Positions 61,224 through 64,000 of a stretch of 64,000 nt of DNA are shown here, one piece after another. The translations under genes and the position numbers were made by a program. The notes under the pieces are model-generated. The model did no database searches and had not been told where the DNA came from. It saw nothing but the letters and a program-made list of their open reading frames with translations. Position 1 is the first letter of the stretch. Each line of letters begins with the position of its first letter. Source of the stretch: Pseudomonas baltica (GTDB lineage: Bacteria; Pseudomonadota; Gammaproteobacteria; Pseudomonadales; Pseudomonadaceae); NCBI RefSeq assembly GCF_031880315.1, contig NZ_CP134771.1:6263001-6327000 (forward strand). Reading direction: 5' to 3'.

Positions 61224-62609
61224 TTACAAAACGCTACGCAGTCGCGCAGCTACATCGCTGGCCTGTACCGCATCGGCGACGTTGGTAAAGCCCATCAGCA
61301 GCCCGGGGCAGGGCGGTGCGTGCAAATACCAGGTCGACAACGGCTCCATCGACAACCCCACCTTGCGCGCCGCTGCCACGATGGCCTGATCGTCAGTCCC
61401 GGCAGGCAAGCGTGCGAGCAGGTGCATGCCGCCGGCCTGAGCGTCGATCTGCAACTGTGCACCGAACTCGCGCTGCAAAGCGTCGCTCAGGCCTTGACGG
61501 CGTTGGGCATAAAGGCTGCGGGTCTTGTTCAGATGGCGGGCGAAGTGCCCGTCCTCCATAAACCTCGCCACGGTCGCCTGCAACAGTTGCGGGCAATGGT
61601 TGTGCAAGGCGTCTGCGACCGCGGAAAAGCGCTCGACCTGGGCTGGCGGCACGACCAGATAGGCCAGGCGCAGGCCCGGCATCAATACCTTGCTGAAAGT
61701 CCCGCAATAGAGCACCCGGCCCTCGCGATCAAGGCTTTTGAGCGCTGGCAATGGGCGGCCGTGGTAGCGGTATTCGCTGTCGTAGTCGTCTTCGATGATC
61801 CAGCTGCCCTGGCGGTTGGCCCAGTCCAGCAGAGCCTGGCGTCGCGGCAGCGACAGCGACACGCCCAGAGGACTCTGGTGCGTGGGCGTGACCAGCGCGC
61901 AGCGGGCTTGGGGGGCCGCTTGCAGGCCCGCGTCGATGTCCAGGCCATGGGCGTCGACGCGAACCGGTATGAGCTCGATGTCGGCGGCTTCGAGCACCCG
62001 GCGCGCCATGAAATACCCCGGATCTTCGAACCAGCAGCGATCGCCACGTTGCAGCACGGCGGTGCAGATCAACTGCAGACAGGCGCGATAGCCGGCGCCG
62101 ATGAACACCTGCTCGGGTGCACAGACGATCCCGCGCGAAATCCCCAGGTAACTGGCCACCGCCGTGCGCAAGGGCGGCAGCCCGCGGGCATCGGGATAGA
62201 CCAGGCCGTCGATGCCGCTGCGACGCAGTTCGCGGCTGGCCAGGCGGTTCCAGGCCTTGCGCGGGAACAGGTCCAGTGCCGGCAGGCCCATCTGCAAGGC
62301 CAGGGGCGCGCCACCGCCATGCATCAGCGACGGCATCGCAGCAGGTGGCAGCGACGGCGCCAGGGTTTGCGCGCTGGCCTGCAACTGCGGGGACACCACA
62401 GTGCCCGCAGGCCCGCGCGCCAGCAGGTAGCCTTCACCGATCAACAGCTGGTAGGCGCTGTCCACCGTGCCACGCGCCAGGTTCAACTCGGCGGCCAGGG
62501 CGCGCACTGAGGGCAACCGGTCGCCGGGACGCAGACGGCCTTCGGCGATCGATTGGCGAAAGCGCAGATAGAGTTGACGGTAGACCGGCAGGTCCGCAGA
62601 GCTGGGCAT
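61224..62609 (-). CDS. MocR-type GntR/aminotransferase regulator (PdxR-like)
   Basis: Regulator of 461 residues with a GntR winged helix (about 10-75, RLPSVRALAAELNLARGTVDSAYQLL) joined to a fold-type-I aminotransferase domain. The PLP lysine is in LYCGTFSKVLMPGLRLAY, and DDYDSEYRY gives the cofactor-binding acid and tyrosine. Members include PdxR, GabR and others that sense PLP plus a ligand. It is divergent from the AhpD-like gene, with about 100 bases between starts, which may be its target. Confidence 0.92.
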   Translation of the reverse strand: MPSSADLPVYRQLYLRFRQSIAEGRLRPGDRLPSVRALAAELNLARGTVDSAYQLLIGEGYLLARGPAGTVVSPQLQASAQTLAPSLPPAAMPSLMHGGGAPLALQMGLPALDLFPRKAWNRLASRELRRSGIDGLVYPDARGLPPLRTAVASYLGISRGIVCAPEQVFIGAGYRACLQLICTAVLQRGDRCWFEDPGYFMARRVLEAADIELIPVRVDAHGLDIDAGLQAAPQARCALVTPTHQSPLGVSLSLPRRQALLDWANRQGSWIIEDDYDSEYRYHGRPLPALKSLDREGRVLYCGTFSKVLMPGLRLAYLVVPPAQVERFSAVADALHNHCPQLLQATVARFMEDGHFARHLNKTRSLYAQRRQGLSDALQREFGAQLQIDAQAGGMHLLARLPAGTDDQAIVAAARKVGLSMEPLSTWYLHAPPCPGLLMGFTNVADAVQASDVAARLRSVL

Positions 62610-62706
62610 GGGGCTATGGCCTAGTCGTTATGACGATTCTTGGCTCTACAGCATAGGCCATAGGCGCTCTAGAGTGAGCACACTTTCTACCAACCGGAGC
62701 TTCACC

Positions 62707-63138
62707 ATGAGCCAGCTGCGCTTGCCGTTTTCGACCCTTTCGCCCGCCGCCTACCAAGGCCTGCTGGACACCAGCCAAGCCTTGACCGACAGCCCACTGG
62801 GCCTGCCTCTGGTGGAGCTGGTGTACTTGCGGGTGTCGCAGATCAACGGCTGTGCCTTCTGCCTGGAGATGCATGCCAAGGCCTTGCGCGACAGCGGCAT
62901 GGCCCAGCGCAAACTCGATTGCCTGGCGGGCTGGCGGATCAGCGCGCTGTTCGACCCGCGCGAGCGAGCGGCGCTGGCATGGGCCGAGGCGCTGACCCAT
63001 GTGTCGGGGCAGGGCGCCCCGGATGAGCTGTTTGAACCTTTGAAAGCGTTGTTCACCGATGCGGAAATTTCCGACCTGACATTTGCCGTGTCGTTGATGA
63101 ACGCCTTCAATCGGTTGGCGGTGGGCATGCGTTTGTAA
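62707..63138 (+). CDS. AhpD-like / carboxymuconolactone decarboxylase family protein
   Basis: Protein of 143 residues with the AhpD core. INGCAFCLEMH gives the CxxC plus His active site, preceded by a Glu (VELVYLRVSQ) as in the family. Likely reduces peroxides or other oxidants; alternatively a decarboxylase-like relative. The ATG at 62707 follows CCGGAGCTTCACC. Its start is divergent from MocR, a pattern seen often for PdxR-type regulators and their targets. Confidence 0.9.
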   Translation: MSQLRLPFSTLSPAAYQGLLDTSQALTDSPLGLPLVELVYLRVSQINGCAFCLEMHAKALRDSGMAQRKLDCLAGWRISALFDPRERAALAWAEALTHVSGQGAPDELFEPLKALFTDAEISDLTFAVSLMNAFNRLAVGMRL

Positions 63139-63191
63139 CTGGTGCAGTGTATCGAGGTGGCTGCCTGCGATATTGCATCTGCCACTACGCA

Positions 63192-63224
63192 GGTGCCTGA
63201 CGCGCTATTTTCGCGCCAGGCACC
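63192..63224. other. Inverted repeat between convergent AhpD-like and HAD genes
   Basis: GGTGCCTG (63192-63199) and CAGGCACC (63217-63224), with inner CGCG pairs. It could act as a bidirectional terminator, but neither strand has a good T run after it. Confidence 0.55.
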
Positions 63225-63241
63225 GTCGCTACAGCGCCTTT

Positions 63242-63904
63242 TCAGGCACTGTGCATCTGCTCGATATGCGCCCACAAGCGCGGGTCGTTGTAGTCATCGA
63301 TCACCAGATCCGCGCCTGCGGCCTGCAGCGCGGCAGGGCTTTGAGTCGTCGCCAGTGCCACGGTAAAGATGCCTGCGGCCTTGGCGGCCGTCAGACCGGG
63401 GATCGAATCCTCGAACGCGATGCCCACGTGGGCTTCTGCCTTGAGCTTTTCAAGCCCGGTGAGGTAGGGCAGCGGATGCGGCTTGGCATGAGGCAGCTCC
63501 TCGGCCACCACCACGCGTGCCAGCCGTTCGCTGAAGCCCAGAGCAGCAAGCATGTGATCAGCGTTGGCCCGCGGTGCATTGGTGACCACCACCATGCCGA
63601 TGCCGTGCTGCTCGGCGTAATCGAGCAAGCGGGTGGCGCCAGGGATAGGCTCCAGCTGCGTCGCCAGCTGGCGAAACCGCGCTTCCTTGCGATCGGCGAA
63701 GGCCTGGTGTTCGGTGATGCTGCGCTGTGGGAACAGGTTCATGCACATCTGCGCATTGGCGCGGCCAGCGCAGTGTTGTTCGAATTCATGCTCGGTGAAC
63801 GAGCGGCCATCTTCTTCCAGCAGCAACTGCTGAATAGCCACCAGGTGCAGGGTGTCGGAATTGGTCAGGGTGCCATCGAGGTCGAACAGCAACGCAGCAA
63901 GCAT
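63242..63904 (-). CDS. HAD superfamily phosphatase (phosphoglycolate phosphatase-like)
   Basis: Haloacid-dehalogenase-fold hydrolase of 220 residues, cap type C1. Motif I is LLFDLDGTLTNSD (Asp 8 and 10), motif II is VVTNAPRA, Lys in HAKPHPLPYL and motif IV in GIAFEDSIPGL. It belongs to the beta-phosphoglucomutase/phosphoglycolate-phosphatase group, which acts on small phosphate esters. The substrate cannot be told from sequence. No partner gene is adjacent. Confidence 0.9.
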   Translation of the reverse strand: MLAALLFDLDGTLTNSDTLHLVAIQQLLLEEDGRSFTEHEFEQHCAGRANAQMCMNLFPQRSITEHQAFADRKEARFRQLATQLEPIPGATRLLDYAEQHGIGMVVVTNAPRANADHMLAALGFSERLARVVVAEELPHAKPHPLPYLTGLEKLKAEAHVGIAFEDSIPGLTAAKAAGIFTVALATTQSPAALQAAGADLVIDDYNDPRLWAHIEQMHSA

Positions 63905-63966
63905 GGGCGCGGATCCGTCATGGAAAACAAGGGACGGTTATCCTAACAGAGCGCGGCCATGTCTGT

Positions 63967-63990
63967 AGCGAGGGGCCTTGCCCGCGAAAA
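63967..63990. repeat. Half REP element at the window end
   Basis: TAGCGAGGGGCCTTGCCCGCGAAA is one REP copy; a partner, if any, lies beyond the window. Confidence 0.55.
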
Positions 63991-64000
63991 TTCTTCAGCC

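Overview
This 64 kb window reads as a Pseudomonas chromosome, most like the fluorescens/syringae/putida side of the genus. The signs are high GC, near-continuous coding, GTGGGAGC...GCGGGCAAGCC-type REP/REPIN elements in many gaps, a MuxABC-OpmB-type RND operon, the cysI/DUF934-metH neighbourhood, a fatty-acid cis/trans isomerase and an aerobic cobN/cobW cobalamin locus. I saw no prophage, IS element, CRISPR array, tRNA or rRNA. Species cannot be fixed from the sequence alone.

Layout. 1-9.7 kb: the 3' end of tpx, then the four-gene efflux operon muxA-muxB-muxC-opmB. 9.7-18.2 kb: an SCP2-domain protein, sulfite reductase cysI with its DUF934 partner, a 37-residue membrane peptide, metH and sohB. 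18.3-22.5 kb: cti, an acyltransferase-3 membrane protein and nfuA. 22.5-32 kb: a cobalamin locus. Two cobalamin riboswitches lie back to back; one leads leftward to cbtB-cbtA-cobE-cobM, the other rightward to cobW-cobN and a chelatase ATPase gene. That last gene ends at a classic A AAA AAG slippery heptamer and continues in the -1 frame into a von Willebrand A domain. One gene can therefore encode both a ChlI-like small subunit and a ChlD-like medium subunit.

32-46 kb: a YetF-like protein, a VpsR-like AAA+ regulator with degenerate sigma-54 and Walker B motifs, uppP, a YjbR protein, a LysR/azoR divergent pair, a secreted alpha/beta hydrolase, a YhhS-type MFS carrier, the ABC-F ATPase ybiT, twin ~106 bp hairpin repeats, a frameshifted autotransporter and Ku. 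46-54 kb: DUF1652, ppiC, a soluble hybrid histidine kinase divergent from a PilT/PilU ATPase, hbdH, a methyltransferase, an acyl-CoA synthetase and a thioredoxin-like protein. 54-64 kb: an AraC regulator, a quinone-oxidoreductase-like MDR enzyme, an EmrB/EmrA-type pump pair, a Tat-exported dienelactone hydrolase, a CAP-domain protein, a MocR regulator divergent from an AhpD-like protein, and a HAD phosphatase.

The genes work together mainly as modules. The RND operon makes a complete tripartite pump. The cobalamin block joins cobalt uptake (CbtAB), cobalt chelation (CobN plus the ATPase/VWA subunits), the chaperone-type GTPase CobW and ring methylation (CobM), all apparently under B12 riboswitch control; metH elsewhere in the window is a B12 user. 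The most notable signal is the programmed-frameshift chelatase gene. The twin hairpin repeats upstream of ybiT are the best candidate for an undescribed RNA.
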